Source: Patagioenas fasciata (lineage: Eukaryota; Chordata; Aves; Columbiformes; Columbidae). From it: 64,000 bases of DNA. Position numbers and translations under genes: made by a program. Below are positions 38,855-58,400 of the stretch, one piece after another. Numbering within the stretch: the stretch's first letter is position 1; each line of letters begins with the position of its first letter. The notes under the pieces were generated by a model. That model saw only the letters and a program-made list of their open reading frames with translations. It had not been told where the DNA came from and ran no database searches. Location of the stretch: NCBI RefSeq assembly GCF_037038585.1, contig NC_092520.1:16375001-16439000 (forward strand), read 5' to 3'.

Positions 38855-39119
38855 CTGATCATTTACTTTTACTTTATATGATCTTAATTTTAATTGGGTA
38901 AGCTCTGTGTCTCAGTTTTCTATTGTTATTTAATGTTAGCATTGTGGTAATGCTTAAAAGTTCCTGTAATGAATCAGGGTTCATTTTGAAAGATGATGCT
39001 GTAAAAACAACGTAAAAGCCCAAAGGCAGAATCTGGCTTCAGGAGCTTTCCTAATGTATGCCACGACATAAAAGACCAGTAATTTAATACTGCAAAAAGC
39101 TAAAGACCAATGGAGTTAC

Positions 39120-39137
39120 TTTTTTTTTTTTTTTTTT
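39120..39137 (+). repeat. poly(T) tract
   Basis: A run of 18 T. Confidence 0.9.
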
Positions 39138-39660
39138 AAATTTTCTTGGCCATTCACCTCAACATGTGTAATACTTTCCTCTAACTCATCCGTTAACCAG
39201 ATTCACTCATCTGTGGGACTAGCAGGGCCCTTTCATAATCTGACATCTAGTGGCAGCGTTGTGTAATAGTAACGAGAAAAAACCAGGGAAGGTCAGAAAT
39301 GGCATACCATAGGAAAAATTTCATTTTGTTATAACCAACCTGTGTTTTCAAATGTGTAGTCTTCTTAAGGTAAGTCAATGCAGTTACCAGTGCATGCTTC
39401 TCACTAAAAGAGACAAAGAATTGTGCATTTGAACTGCCATTGTGCCCATTTTTAATACAGCCTTCCCTTAATCCTAAGTACTAGTAATTTCTGGTAAAAT
39501 CATAGAGACTTACTACAAAATCCTTGCTGAGTTTATAGTAGAAATAAAAGATTTTAAATACAAGTAAGAGACAACACTGATAAAAATTGCAAAAGGTTGG
39601 TGATCCTTTTAAATTATCCAAGCAATGCCTACTCATTTTCAAAGCCAGAAAACACACAAC

Positions 39661-39892
39661 CTGTGCATTCATGTATTCTCTTCCCATTTGGGCTTTCCTA
39701 GAAAGAGCCTGTCGTTTGCTATGTCAGGAACTACAGACTGTAATCTCTGAGTCACTTTCATAGTGCTATAGTCCAGATTCCTGGTCAGCTGAACACCTAG
39801 GAATGCCTGCATGTTTCGAAGATTCCTTGTCATGCAGCTGCTGCCATCTCCACAGCTTGATGCCTCTCTTGTTGACATACTCCTTAAAATGC
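39661..39892 (-). pseudogene. MMP20: MMP20 pseudogene exon 2 (propeptide, cysteine switch lost)
   Basis: Three frames are needed to follow the exon: EYVNKRG, then HQAVEMA, then SCMTRNLRNMQAFLGVQL. The last frame runs on through VPDIANDRLFLGKPKW and then stops at TGA, two codons after KW-EEN-T. In MMP20 this is TNKEGHQIGEM, SMIRK, LQAFFGLQV and VPDVANYRLFPGEPKW. The cysteine switch PRCGVPD is reduced to VPD, with no Cys. A GT donor follows at 39,660-39,659. The acceptor is uncertain, with the exon start between 39,882 and 39,892. Confidence 0.85.
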
Positions 39893-40829
39893 AGAAAAAT
39901 TAAAGCAAAAGTTATCCATTGACATGTCAATGGTTTGATTAACGTAAATGGAGTACTTTCCACAATTTGTAATGTATGAAATCCTGATAAAGAAAAGAAT
40001 TTAACTGAACATCTGGCTAATAGAAAAGTCTGGCAATGAAAACTGGGCAGATACTAGCATAAAGAGAATATAGCTTATTTATACTAAACTTAGGTCATGC
40101 TGATTTAAGGCTTAATTCAAAATGAAAGGAAATGGTAATTTTGGAGTTTTCTATGATATCTAACATTCAGATTTTGACAAGTTTGGTTTATTTGAACGAG
40201 CTTTCTCTAAGACAAATAGAAATTCAGCAAAGAAGTCTAAACAAAACTTTGGTCTGTAGAGGAATTACTATTTTGTAGATGATTACTGTTCAACTTTTCT
40301 ATTTCAAATACACAAACCTGAAGACAGAGGAGGACTGATGTGTATCTGTAGAATTACTTAAGAAAAAACCAAGGATATAGCAAAGACATTACATGGAGAA
40401 AAACATGTGATGTATTTCAAAATAGCTGGACCACAACACTAGTACCTCCTTGATGATGAGTAGTCCTGTAGATGTATTTCTTTAGATGTCGAAGTCTGAT
40501 CTAAAGACTGAGGAAAGGTACCCACAAGAATAATTCATCTTATCCTAATACAGATTTTCTGTGAAAATCATCTTCATCTAGGATGATTAGGTGAATCATC
40601 GTCTGGAGGAATGGCCAGATGTTGTTTCTGTACATCTCTGTAAACAAAACTCTGTAACTTGCAGAATTTTGCTCCAGAACATACCTGTTTGTTATCCTCC
40701 TAAGATCAGTGTAGCCTTTTCTTGCGTCTGTCCTGGTATTGTTAAAAACCAAGTTTCACTTTTAGTGAATTTTGCCTGTCAGCTAAAGCCTTCATATTAG
40801 CTGCATTTTCCTGGAGAACCAGACACATG

Positions 40830-41390
40830 TTTTGGTAAACCTAGCAATGGAATGCAAACTTATTGATAAGGACAGATTCACATCTCGCGAGAGGGGCAAC
40901 GAGAAACCAGTGACCAAGAAACTGGCCAACTGTGTATAACATCCCATTCATGTGAATACTTCATACAAAAGTGGGAGATCACGAGGATCTCGTCCCTCCT
41001 TCTTTTTCCCTTTTGCTTATGGCCGACATTAAGAGAGGACCTTGCGAGTTGTCCCTGCGAACTGAGGCCTAGTGACAGACTGAATCCAGCTCCGGTTGGC
41101 TGCAGGGTCCAGTCCAGGACTTTGGGTGCTGGCTTTGCAGTTGTTGAGACTTTCAAGATTGGTTTTGTATATTTTGTATTATTTTCTCTATTCTTATTAG
41201 TAGCATTAGTAAAACATTGTTAATTTTTCCAACTCTCTTCTCTCTGTCCTTCTTTCCCTCCCAATCGCCTGTCCTGAGTGGGAAGAGGGGGAGAGGGAGG
41301 GGCAAAAGGGGGAAGTGGGAGGAGGAGAGGAGGTTAACAATACATCTGCCAGGGTTTGATTGTCACCCCACAATCTAAACCCTCAGCAGC
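40830..41390 (+). mobile_element. probable ERV LTR (second type)
   Basis: A block with LTR character: a TATA-like CATACAAAAG at about 40,962, a GC-rich region downstream, a T-rich stretch with TTGTATTATTTTC, then a GA-rich stretch, then GTCACCCCACAATC near the end. From memory it matches a recurrent avian ERV LTR. I found no clear flanking duplication, so both ends are approximate. It lies upstream of MMP20 exon 2. Confidence 0.55.
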
Positions 41391-42236
41391 GTCCTTAAGC
41401 GAAGTGTATTTCTTTTACACTAAGAGCCTGATTTGTTCACAGCAACCCTGTTTGCAATAGAATGAAGTGGTAAATATACTGTTCAGCTGCTTGGAAAAAT
41501 GTAAACACCTAAGCTAAATTAGACCATGATTTAAAGAGAAGAGTTTGTATCTTTATTATATAAATAACTTCCTCCATAATCATGGGTGAAAATCAAAAGC
41601 AGTGCTTATAAAAATCGTGATGACAGTCTGAAACATAACTAGAGGTAAATATGCATATATATTTGCATTATATACATACGTATGTTTGAAAAATATTTTC
41701 CAGCGCTTGTTGTAAACTATGTATTTTTTGTCTTTGTTACCAAGTTCTTCGGTTTAATAATGAAATTTACCATATGTCTGTAGGCTATTTTCTTTAAACA
41801 CCTTCATTTTTAAATACTGATTTTTCATCTTAACCAGTTTAACCTTCTCAATCTAAGGTAAAGCTGCTTTTACCAGTTCTCAGAATAGTTGCTGACAATG
41901 TGGGGGGACTAAGTTCTTCAGGAGATAGTTTCTAGTACTCTATCAAGGTTTTTCTATATATTTTCTCTTTGATGATTTTGAATCACCAGCAATGTGGTAA
42001 ACACAACGCTCAGTTTATTTAATTTAAATTATGCTATTAATAGATTTAACCAAGTGTTTTTAATTTTCAAATCTAAGTGCTTTCCCTAGCATATATTTTT
42101 CTCTTTTGAATACCTTTGTGCAAATCATTATTTAAAAAATTGTGAACTGCATAACCACACAACCAAAATTAAGCATCTGAGGAGCTGAGCAGTTGGGAGC
42201 CAACTCAGAGCCAATGCCACGGCAGTGGTGACTCCT

Positions 42237-42380
42237 AGGTGGCAGCTGTGACCCTGCGTGGCTGCTATAACCGCTGGGTGGCAGTTGTAACCGCTGGGTG
42301 GCAGCTGTAACCTCTGGGTTGCAGCTGTGAGCCCTGCCTGGCAGCTGTGACCCCGGGTGACAGCTGGGTGGCCTCTGTGC
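42237..42380 (+). repeat. minisatellite, about 20-bp unit with CAGCTG
   Basis: About seven diverged copies of a GGTGGCAGCTGTAACCGCTG-like unit. Several contain CAGCTG, an E-box core. The open frames across it are repeat artefacts. Confidence 0.85.
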
Positions 42381-42577
42381 CCCTGTGCTCCCCATCCTGG
42401 AGGACTATGATGCATGGAGCAGTGGGGAGAACTGGCCAGTCCCTGTGGACCGTCCACGTGGGATGTGTATGCTGTGCTCTGCAGTGTAAGGCTCATAACT
42501 CCAGCCTGTTTGAAAAATCAGTATTTTCTTTGCTGGCTTGTGCTAATCTTCTGTATCCTCAGCAAGTGCTTCAAAAG

Positions 42578-43258
42578 TAGAATCATAGAATGTCCTCAGT
42601 TGGAAGGACCTACAAGGATCATCGAGTCCAACTCCCGTCTCCGCATATGACAACCCCACATTTCACACCATGTGTCTGAGGGTGTTGTCCAGTCTCTTCT
42701 TGAACACTGTCAGGCTTGGGGCTGTGACACCTCCCTGGGGAGCCTGTTCCAGTGCTCCAGCACCCTCTGGGTGAAGAACCTTTTCCTAATGTCCAACCTA
42801 AACCTCCCCTGGCACATCTTCCTGCCATTACCTCGGGTTCTGTCATTGATCACTGAAGAGAAGAGTTTGGTGCCTGCCCCTCCTCCTCCCCTTGTGAAGA
42901 AGCTGTAGTTGCCATGATGTCTCCCCTCAGTCTCCTCCAGGCTAAACAAACCAAGTGGCTTCAGCTGCTCCTCATACAGCTTCCCCTCCAAACTCTTCAC
43001 TAACTTAGTGTTCCTCTCCTGGACACTCTTCAGTAGGTTTACATCTTTTTTATCCTGTGTCACCCAGAGCTGCACACAGTGCTCCAGGTGAGGCCGCACC
43101 AGTGTAGAGCAGAGCGGGACAATCACCTCCCTGCCTGGCTGGCAATGCTGTGCTGGATGCACCCAGGACACGGTTGGCCCTCTTGGCTGCCAGGGACACT
43201 GTTGGCTCATGTTCAACTTGCCGTGGACCAGAACCCCCAGATCCCTCTCTGCAGAGCT
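42578..43258 (-). mobile_element. CR1 LINE 3' fragment
   Basis: It opens with AGAATCATAGAATGTCCTCAG and runs as the reverse complement of CR1 to about 43,258. On the minus strand it encodes VRPHLEHCVQLW, EEQLKPLGLFSLE and HWNRLPREV, typical of the ORF2 C-terminal part. It is interrupted by frame changes. Confidence 0.92.
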
Positions 43259-46200
43259 AAGTAAACACCACTCTCATGAGTCCAAGCTCAAACTGACACC
43301 CCGCAGTCAATATATCAAATCATGACCTAACCACCCTATCGCTAGCCTTTAAGAGCTTATGATGGCTTTCTATCTGATGGTTTAAAACCTTGCATTGCTC
43401 AACTATGAGGAGGTTGTCTTGCCCTCAGTCCTACAAGCAGCATTTGTACGTGAAACACACAAAAAGTATTTCCATGCTGCTGGTGAGACCCACTGCTCCT
43501 CCAGCCCCTGCAGGGCTGCAGAGCCCACAGAGGCCACACAGACCCACAGGCACCGGTGGGCCAGGCCCTTGTGTGAGAGCACACAAACACATACATACCC
43601 ATTAGGTCTATTCACTTAATGAAAGGCAGCAAGACACAGTGCTTACAGATCACAAAAACACATGAAGCACATGGCACTTGAGGAAAAACCCCCACATACA
43701 CCCCCCTCAAGCTGATTTAATTAGTGAATGCAGGCAGACCATTAAAAACTCTGATTCACAGCTAGAAGGCACATCTCAAATCTTTAGGTCCTGTCTACAA
43801 AGTATGTGTACAGGACACAGTCTAATGTAACTGAGATGGCTGTCCTGGGGTCTCTGCCTGTGCTTGTAGCCCTCAAAGATGTGCTCTCCCCTGCTTTAAC
43901 CAGGCACAATATGCAGCTCATCTGCACGTTGTACTGGTGTCCTCTCTTGGTACCTGCAGTGGCTGTACTGAGTTTCAGTTCTCTGCCAGTACTCTGCCTT
44001 GGTTACAGTTTTGTCATGTCTGAAGGCTCAGTGTTTGAAAAGGTCAGACTTTACTAAGCTGGTCAAAGAGTGTGTTGGCTATCTTAAATACTAGCCTTGC
44101 AGCTTCCTTTTCTGTTATCAGGATCTGGGCAATTAGCAGCAAGAGGCACAAAGTTATGACCAAGTGCAGGGAAGAGCAGCCATGTACATCCGGGCAATGG
44201 CAAGTTCTTTCTCCATATGCCAGCTCCAATGACTGTTTTTTCCCCTTCTTTTATGGTACCAAATCCTTAGAAAGATTCAGTATGAGTTTTCTCAAGGCTT
44301 TTGGGGTATCTGTCTGTCACCCAAGAGCACAAGAGGTAAGTTGGTCACCCCAAAGGGGAAGGGGAAGAGGTGGGTTTTAAGCCTTGCTCTAGCAAGCATT
44401 TACACAAGCATACACAGATCCTGCCCCACTCTGGTAGCCAAAGCACTCCCATGCCAGTGCTGAGAGACAAGGTTCTTGTGGGCAGAGAAGAGAGAAGGAC
44501 TTTTCAGGACAACGTACAGGGGATGCTGTACTGTGTGTGTCTCAGGAACACATTACATTAGGATGCATAATCTCCTCATTTCTCAATCCGGTGTCATCAT
44601 AATGATCTTATGATCCATTTGAAAAACAACTGTTCAAAAATTAAATTGGCTGAGAAAAAAGCAACTGTTTTTTCTTTGTGACATGAAACAACTGAAAAGA
44701 CAAGTGTGGATTAGCTTTGTCCTTATTTTTGTGTCTTTTCTGCCTTGCTTTGTCTGTCTTTTCAAACTCCTCTGGTCAACAGTAGGAATCAATATCACAA
44801 AACCAAATGGAAATGTGCAATGGGAAACAAGAAGGATGTTTAGTAAAAACACTAAGAAAATTATTTTAGCTTGACTACATGGGATCCTGTTTTCTCTGTC
44901 TGTGTTCATGTGTCCCTTTGGTCCCACAGTAACTATTGAAGGTGCTGGCCAACTTCAGCCAAGGTGAAATGAGACACTGTAGTTACTACAGGTTTGGTGG
45001 AAAATCGTAGCTGCCTAGAGGAGAAAAAACCCTATTAATCAGAAGATGGTCAATTAATCCCTTGGCTAAGCTGTGGGGGCAGTGGCTGGCCAGCCCACGG
45101 ATAACAACACAGCATTACTCAGCTGATAACCTAAATACAGTATGAGGACGTGCATTACCATGAGCTATAGGTGGCGTAAGAGAGTGCTGGAGACGTGATA
45201 TCGGGAGCTCTCCGGGGCTGTGGGAGGACGTGGAGAGGTGCAAGACATGGCTGCATGTCAGCCAGGCTCCTGGCAGAGAGGGACAGAAGGAACCACCACT
45301 AAGCACTCATCACTGGCTGGGTTTCTGCTGTGATGCTCCTATTGTGTGCTTCCTATTCCTCCAAAGAAATGATGAGTGAAGAGGGAAAAATGAGTGACCA
45401 AGCTGTTATCATTACCAAAAAGTGAAGTCTTTTTGTGTTGGGTGTGACTTTTCAGGCCTTCTTCACAAATAAAGGAAAAGTGGTACTCATTGTTTTTTTA
45501 ATTGTTTTTGCAGGTGACCTGTGAACCTGCACCCTACGCTGGTTTAACAGAATGCCAAAGCTGCCAGTCAGAAAACTTAATTATCAGCATTTCCCTGTTA
45601 AAGATTAACTTTCCTCAAGACAAGGGATTTATAGAAGTTGTGAAACAATGTTTTACCTGACAGAAGAAGGAGCACACAGTTTTTGTTTGTTTATGTATTT
45701 GAAGATAAAGGAACTTGCCTATGTTTTACAACGAACTGAATAATCTTGATGACTCAATGATTAGGCTTTCCTTACAGCTAGAATTACAGTTGTATTACAC
45801 ACTGTACAGACTGTGTGTGAGAGCAATCTTGCCTCTGAGTATAAACACTTGGGAGTAACTTGGCAGCTTCTATCATTGAGCTGTTAAACTGTGCTTTCTA
45901 CAAAGCAACCAGTTGAACTGAATGTTGAAGAAGAGTTTAAGCATGCTGGAAATACAGAAATAGGTAAGGCATGGTCTCCATCCCACCTGCCTCCAGCAGG
46001 TTCTGCTCTTGTCTCATGGGAAATCATGGTCATCTCATGGGCAGTGTTGGTCCAAGCCAATGTATTCAGACAACTTCATCACTGTCTTGTGATAAAAAGC
46101 TGCTGGCATAAGTTGCCAAAAAGCAAATATAAAGAGGATGAAAGTAGGGTATGATTTTATTTTGGATCACATAAAAACTGAAAAACTGCAAAACACCCGG

Positions 46201-47053
46201 AAAGGACATTATAAATTTCACAAAACTTTAGCTGTCTGAAAGTTAACTACTCTAAGCAAGTTGGCTAGTCTGGGACTTTACAGATTTTGCCTGATTTTGT
46301 GAGGCAGTTGCTTTGTGTGCAGTGGCAGCATGTAGTAAATCTCAGATATATCTGCACTTGAAGCACATGCTTTGTAGTAGCAGAGTAAATGTTGTGCTCT
46401 ATGGCATCGTAAGTGTTGAATTTCTTGAATAAGATGGGGCTGCTTTGTGAAGGATGCCATTCATAGATCCTCAAAAAATGGCTGCTGATGAAATAATCTA
46501 ACTGTTGCATTGGAAAGACAGAGCTGAGTGAGATAATCTGTTTAGACACTGGGGCAGGAGGATGATTTTTATGGCAAAATAATGATATGGTGTGAAAGGG
46601 ACAAGACTGCAAAAGTCAAAGAAGAGCAGGAGAAGATGGTAGGAGAGAGGACAGAAAAACATGTGATTAAGGAAAAGCCTGGCTCTTGAAGATGTTTGGA
46701 GAGAAAAGCAAAATACAAACATGTGTTGGAAGGATATTAACACAGTAGTGTGAAGTCTTTCACACCTCAGAAATATAAAATGCCTTCAACAGATTAAGCA
46801 GAAAATAGTTAACATCAAACTAAACCTGTTTATTGCCAAAATATTTGAAAATTTACTTGGAGTAAAAATAATAAATTGGACATTTGGCACTCAATCAGGG
46901 GGAAAAATACAGTTTTGTTCTAGCTTTTGGAGATACAACTAGCGCTGACATGCTGATTTCTTAAAATGGTAGAGAAATAAGAGAACTAATCATGTAGCCT
47001 CTTCTGTATAGTAGCATGTATATGAACAACGTTTGAAAAATCTAGAATGACTT
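43259..47053. other. intergenic between the MMP20 relic and MMP27, no gene recognised
   Basis: No supported coding exon, RNA gene or mobile element boundary. A second AATAAA on the minus strand at 46,829-46,834 could serve as an alternative MMP27 polyadenylation signal. Confidence 0.4.
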
Positions 47054-47059
47054 TTTATT
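47054..47059 (-). promoter_or_regulatory. candidate MMP27 polyadenylation signal AATAAA
   Basis: AATAAA on the minus strand, 34 bases past the MMP27 stop codon. A second AATAAA at 46,829-46,834 is an alternative. Confidence 0.45.
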
Positions 47060-47092
47060 CTCGTTTGCTGTGTGTAAGAAAGTTAAATGCTA

Positions 47093-54691
<7,599 letters not shown>

Positions 54692-54788
54692 TCTTGCTCT
54701 CCTCTCTGTCCGGTGGGACAGCAGTCTGCTTTCTGCTCTGTGTGCATCCTCTCTCGCTGCCCAGTTCGTACAGGATGGGCTGCTGTGG

Positions 54789-54810
54789 GAGTCAGTCGTA
54801 GACTGACTCA
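54789..54810 (-). promoter_or_regulatory. candidate AP-1 site within a perfect palindrome, MMP27 upstream region
   Basis: On the minus strand TGAGTCA (54,810-54,804) lies 113 bases upstream of the MMP27 ATG. It overlaps a perfect inverted repeat with 9-base arms, GAGTCAGTC and GACTGACTC, and a 3-base spacer (54,789-54,809). AP-1 sites close to the start are typical of inducible MMP promoters. No convincing TATA box was seen at the usual spacing. Confidence 0.5.
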
Positions 54811-55379
54811 GAGTTTATCATTCTCCAATTACCTCCACACGTCCTATCACTCTGTGCTGGCTGACACAATGAAACTTAATTAAACCCGTCCAGTTTCACA
54901 GACATCTGAAGTCGGTTAGTCTTTGAATACTCCTAAGCTGCTTGGCTACCAGTTCAAAACTGGCACTCAATTTCAGATATTTTACACTAAATTTTTAGTG
55001 AATCTGAACAATTTCACAGCAGATGAAATGGAAGACAAATGCAAAACCTTTTAAGTTGTCCCAATCCAGCTGTATGAAATGTGGTCACCAAATATACAGG
55101 GACTCTTAACCATTCTCAGCCTGGAAAATGAGAGTCATGCACCAGATGTGAATCTCATGCAAAAAAATTAAAACTTTGGGAGAAATTACTGTAAGCAGAA
55201 AATTGGCTTTTTAAATTGATCCATAAAGTGAGACTGGCTATTTTGGGAAATGGATGAAAACCCCACATCACTCTCTGCAACTCAGAAAAGGTGTGGGTTT
55301 TTTAAATTACATTGCTGGAATTCAGGTTATACACAAACAAAAAACATTTTATCCTATAAATCCTGCCTGCATTTATCTA

Positions 55380-55423
<44 letters not shown>

Positions 55424-58400
55424 GCTATCTACCGTTTCATTACAGAAGGTTTCTTCAGTTTAACCGCATTAACCACAAGGGATATGATTATTTCCTGTCT
55501 TAAGTAATTCAGAATAAAGGAAGTTTCAAGAGTCACACACGTTGTGACAAACTATGGGATTTCACCCTGGGTTGGACAATCACCTTCATCTTCCTCTGAC
55601 AACAATTGGAGCTGAAGGTGTTTGGCACCTCAAAGGAGCTACGACAGTATGGATTCAACTTTTACAAAACAGTAATACCCTCATGTTGGACAGTGGCTTT
55701 GTCAGGAAATCCTTGCTTCTGTGTTTTTGGCTTTTTTGCTGTCACTTGTGGTCAACTTTGCTTCAGCTGGAGGTGTTAATGACGGATTTTCTATCCCAAA
55801 TTTCACAATGTAGACTTGTTAGTGAAACTTGTTTTTTAATGGCATTTCTCAGCTATGATAAAAAACCCACAAACCCTTCCATTGATTTCTGCTTATTATC
55901 CTTGTATTAGGTAAGAGATCTGTGAGGCCTGGATCCCATTCAGTTCTGTAACTGAGGTACAAACTGTGACAAACTGAGAGCTCAACTGAACTGCTACTAG
56001 AAATGACGTGTGTTTATCCAGAAGTACAGACATTTGAGATCCGTCTTATGTTTTCAAATGAACGTATTTGTTTGTCTCAGAGGTTTTAAAGCTAGAAGGG
56101 ATGACCATGGTGGTATCATCCAACTATATCTATGGTGTAGGTCACAAAAGACAGACCCCTCTTCAGTGGCTTTTGCACCAAGCATGTTTTCCACTGGCAC
56201 TAGAACATATTTTTGGAAAACATGTTTTGGCTGATATGAATTTGATTTTGTAAAAGATCAGGGCAGTACTATGATTTGGTAAGAACTGGGAGAAGCGGTC
56301 CTTTTTCCCGCTGTGGTTGATCATCAAATCCCCACAGCTGTCTGCTGCATAGCAGTGGAAGGATAGAGGCGAGAGCAGCTAAGTTAAGACTGGTTACACC
56401 TAACTATGCACATTTATTAGTTAAGCATTCTCCTATAGCAAATGGAGAAATACATAACACTGTATGCAACTCTGTAGAGTGATTCAACGGGCTTAGAATA
56501 GGTGCTCTCTGTCTTTATTGAATATAAAGAAGCTTTAAACAACTGGTTTAGACTACAATTCTAGTTTCTGTGAACAGCTCAAGCTACATTAGTGTTTGCT
56601 CAGAAGACATTTGAGTGACAGATGGTGGAGGTTTATGTCACTCAAAGCACTTTTAGGGTTTCGCAACTTGACCACCTACACAACATAGCAGTCAATTTGC
56701 ACTGCCCATGGGAGAGAGGCCCGAAGATGTTTTTTTCGCAAGTGATGTTTCACAAATACACTTATAGCTGGCCTTGAGGCCTGGGAAAAGAAGAAGCTGT
56801 ATAAGCAGCTGCTGGTTGTGGTTTCCTTATACTTATCTTTGACATTGGTTAGAGCTGGTGGGTGTTCATCTACATCGTGACTTCTTTTCTCATCCTAGAA
56901 TTGTTTTTATCCAGTCTGCAGTAAAGTGACCCGTTTTAACCCAAAAAGGTCACCTCCTAGCCTCATCATATCAGTAGTACTAAGTAACGCTACACAAAGC
57001 ATCACATGAATCATCAACACTGCTGCATCACAGTGACCTTAGCACAACACCAGCAAGGATCCACCTTTCCTAAGTGTTCACGATGTGAGGATCTGTACCT
57101 GAGTTACTGTCTAAGCTTGCTTTATAACAACAGAAATCTAATCAATATGGTCAAATAGCATCTAGAGAGCATTTCATCTGACCACATATAGAAGGTAAAC
57201 TTAGGGTGATCTATGCAGCTCTTATGAGCTCACTGAATGCTTTGACCAACACCATTGACTATGATGAGAATTTAAGCCTGAGATCACATGAAAACATTTA
57301 GGCCGCAACTAAGCTGCCTGAACAGTGATTTGTTGTGCTTTTGAGACAGTCTAGTGACCCTGGTACATTGACACAGGCCTGGTTGCTGTAACCCAGGACT
57401 CAGAGGGAACATGTGCACTCTATACTGGCAGCTGGAGGTCAACTCAGTCACCCTGATGGCACCAGGTGCCTGGTCAGGCAGCTGAGTTGAGCCACTACTT
57501 TGCAGATTTAATCCTATGGTAGAGTCAACAAAGCTGAATCATTACTCAGCTTGAGTGTAAAATATGGGACAATGGCAAATGATTCAAATAATGTGTTTGA
57601 CCCCTGGCAAACCTTTAGCAAAGGTCGCTGCCTGTGAAGGCAGGATCCAACCACCCGAACATAGGTCCCTGGAGACAGTGTAGGCTCTGTGGGGCTCTGG
57701 GGAGCACTGGTCTCCCACAGTCCTGTTTCACACCAGCATGGGTGACCTAGACACCCCACGTTGCACCTCAAATGCACTAAACACATGTTTAGGCAATTGT
57801 ATTTCTGCCTGGGTAAATCTGTGTCAGTTAATAAAGATACGGGCTACCATTACTCACAAAAACAGTAACCAGACACTAGGGAGTGGTACGGTATTCCATC
57901 ATAGTACAATAATTAGCAAATGGGACTGTAAACTTATTAAAAGGGAGTAAGAAAAATATCAGGTGATTCTGTGGACTAAGTTGGAAACAACACCCAGATT
58001 CCAAATTGCTGAAAGCGGTGCTTGTGCCTGCAGGCGGGCGAGAGCTGCTGGCACCAGCTGTGCCCTCCTCCTAATGATGTGACTGGGATGGAGCAATTGC
58101 CATGGCCATGTAGGCAAAGGAAATGTTCACTCACATAAGCAGGGGGAATATTTCTCACAAATAAATCATTCATTCTGAGCTCTCAGTCTTCTTGTTCAAG
58201 GGAAATCCATAAATTATTTAAAAAAAAAAAAAAAGTGGCTGGCAACTAAAATCAGAACTTCACAGGATACCAAAAGGAATGGACTCAAAATATGCCATCG
58301 TAAACTTCATCCTCTCTTTAGCTTCTTCTTCATCTTCCATGGTTTGTAAAGGACTTTTTATCTCCCTCTTCAAAACATAACCACCTCCTTACCCCTCATC

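Larger units (their letters stand above)
29663..39892 (-). pseudogene. MMP20: MMP20 (enamelysin) unitary pseudogene
   Basis: Minus-strand blocks appear in exon order 2, (3), 4, 5, (6), 7, 8, 9 and match the remembered MMP20 protein better than other MMPs, for example ANDRLFLGKPKW in exon 2, PFDGPYGTLAHA in exon 4 and HYWVTQGFQ in exon 8. In intact form enamelysin is a secreted zinc endopeptidase that processes enamel matrix proteins. Lesions seen: two frameshifts, a lost cysteine switch (the PRCG part of PRCGVPD) and a stop in exon 2; a frameshift in exon 4; a broken zinc motif and a stop in exon 5; a frameshift and a TGA in exon 7; a TAA and lost donor in exon 8; a TGA at the start of exon 9. 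Exons 1 and 10 were not found. A CR1 sits between exons 3 and 4 and an ERV LTR lies upstream of exon 2. Bird loss of enamel genes together with teeth is established; assigning this copy to MMP20 is my inference from sequence and position. Confidence 0.85.
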
